From contig CM049307.1 in assembly GCA_026874595.1 (NCBI GenBank), positions 72,456,643 through 72,520,642 on the forward strand: a stretch of DNA of 64,000 bases. Reading direction: 5' to 3'. The position numbers and the translations under genes are program-made. Below, piece after piece: positions 63,901 through 64,000 of this stretch. Origin of the DNA: Sipunculus nudus (taxonomy: Eukaryota > Annelida > Sipuncula > Golfingiida > Sipunculidae). The notes below the pieces were generated by a model. The model ran no database searches. It was not told the origin of the DNA and saw nothing but the letters and a program-made list of their open reading frames with translations. How positions within the stretch are numbered: the first letter of the stretch is position 1; each line of letters opens with the position of its first letter.

Positions 63901-64000
63901 TGACTTATATATGTCCCATTGGAAAAGCAAGACCCAAATTGATTTTGGGGTCATGTGGTCAAAGGTCAAGGTCACATCTTTAAAAAGAGGTGGATGCATT
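60968..64000 (+). mobile_element. Family A element, copy 3, runs off the window
   Basis: Starts TGTATCCCCAGACAAAGTCG and GGGGATAC, the same terminal palindrome as copies 1 and 2, after ...TTTATT. The head has an expanded GCC repeat (about 61012-61053). AGGTCATGACCT lies at 61158-61169. There is one left-module repeat and then an extended right module: perfect AGGTCAAAGGTCA begins at 61653, 61797, 61943, 62232, 62809, 63097, 63386 and 63667. Near-perfect versions lie near 62520 and 63957. Spacing of the main series is 281-290 bp. The 3' end lies beyond 64000. The right module is longer than in copy 2, so repeat number varies between copies. Confidence 0.8.
61012..61053 (+). repeat. GCC trinucleotide repeat in the family A head
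   Basis: About a dozen CCG/GCC triplets with one CCC interruption. The same place in copy 1 (about 5230) and copy 2 (about 31998) has only two to five, so it has expanded here. A short chance frame through it reads as an alanine run. Confidence 0.9.

Overview
The window reads as animal nuclear DNA, most likely from a mollusc. It is AT-rich, with no dense coding, no operons and no ribosome-binding-site pattern. It carries several repeat families with the layout known from molluscs: GTCCGTCC-rich heads, AGGTCA-rich cores, and 'pearl'-like or Helentron-like non-autonomous elements. I recognise no complete gene. The stretch is probably intergenic or deep-intronic. Four short pieces look like possible internal exons because an open frame sits between plausible splice sites, but I cannot name their product.

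Layout. 0-8.1 kb: AT-rich DNA with a TTAA-ended element (896-1339) and a pearl/Helentron-like element (5185-6474). 8.14-14.13 kb: a 6-kb minisatellite of about 130 copies of a 46-bp unit (47-bp variants). It contains a 612-bp block repeated identically exactly 3,000 bp away. Its very long open frames on the + strand are an arithmetic by-product of the unit. 14-31 kb: mostly unique DNA, with a second TTAA-ended element (17177-18229) invaded by a 145-bp-period element, another TTAA-ended element (22394-22899) and a pogo-like MITE (31440-31714). 31.95-34.47 kb: a full-length pearl/Helentron-like element whose core holds regularly spaced AGGTCA arrays. 36.0-36.9 kb: a 36-bp minisatellite. 38.6-43.1 kb: pieces of two more families, one of them complete (41616-43133). 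43.3-43.7 kb: a foldback element. 48.6-54.0 kb: two copies of one family facing each other, one containing a 425-bp TA-flanked MITE. 60.97 kb to the end: a further, truncated copy of the 31.95-kb family.

What ties the window together. At least five distinct element families share one design: an imperfect palindrome at the 5' end; then a GCC- or GTCC-rich stretch; then core repeats of about 145-330 bp; then (in the complete copies) a 3' end that repeats the palindrome arm inverted, often a small hairpin, and CTAG followed by T. This is the design of non-autonomous Helentron (HINE/pearl) elements. The most widespread family also carries perfect nuclear-receptor-type sites: a palindromic AGGTCATGACCT in its left module and DR1 AGGTCA repeats about every 290 bp in its right module. 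That makes it a candidate carrier of regulatory sites around the genome. No autonomous transposase, replicase or reverse transcriptase was seen.
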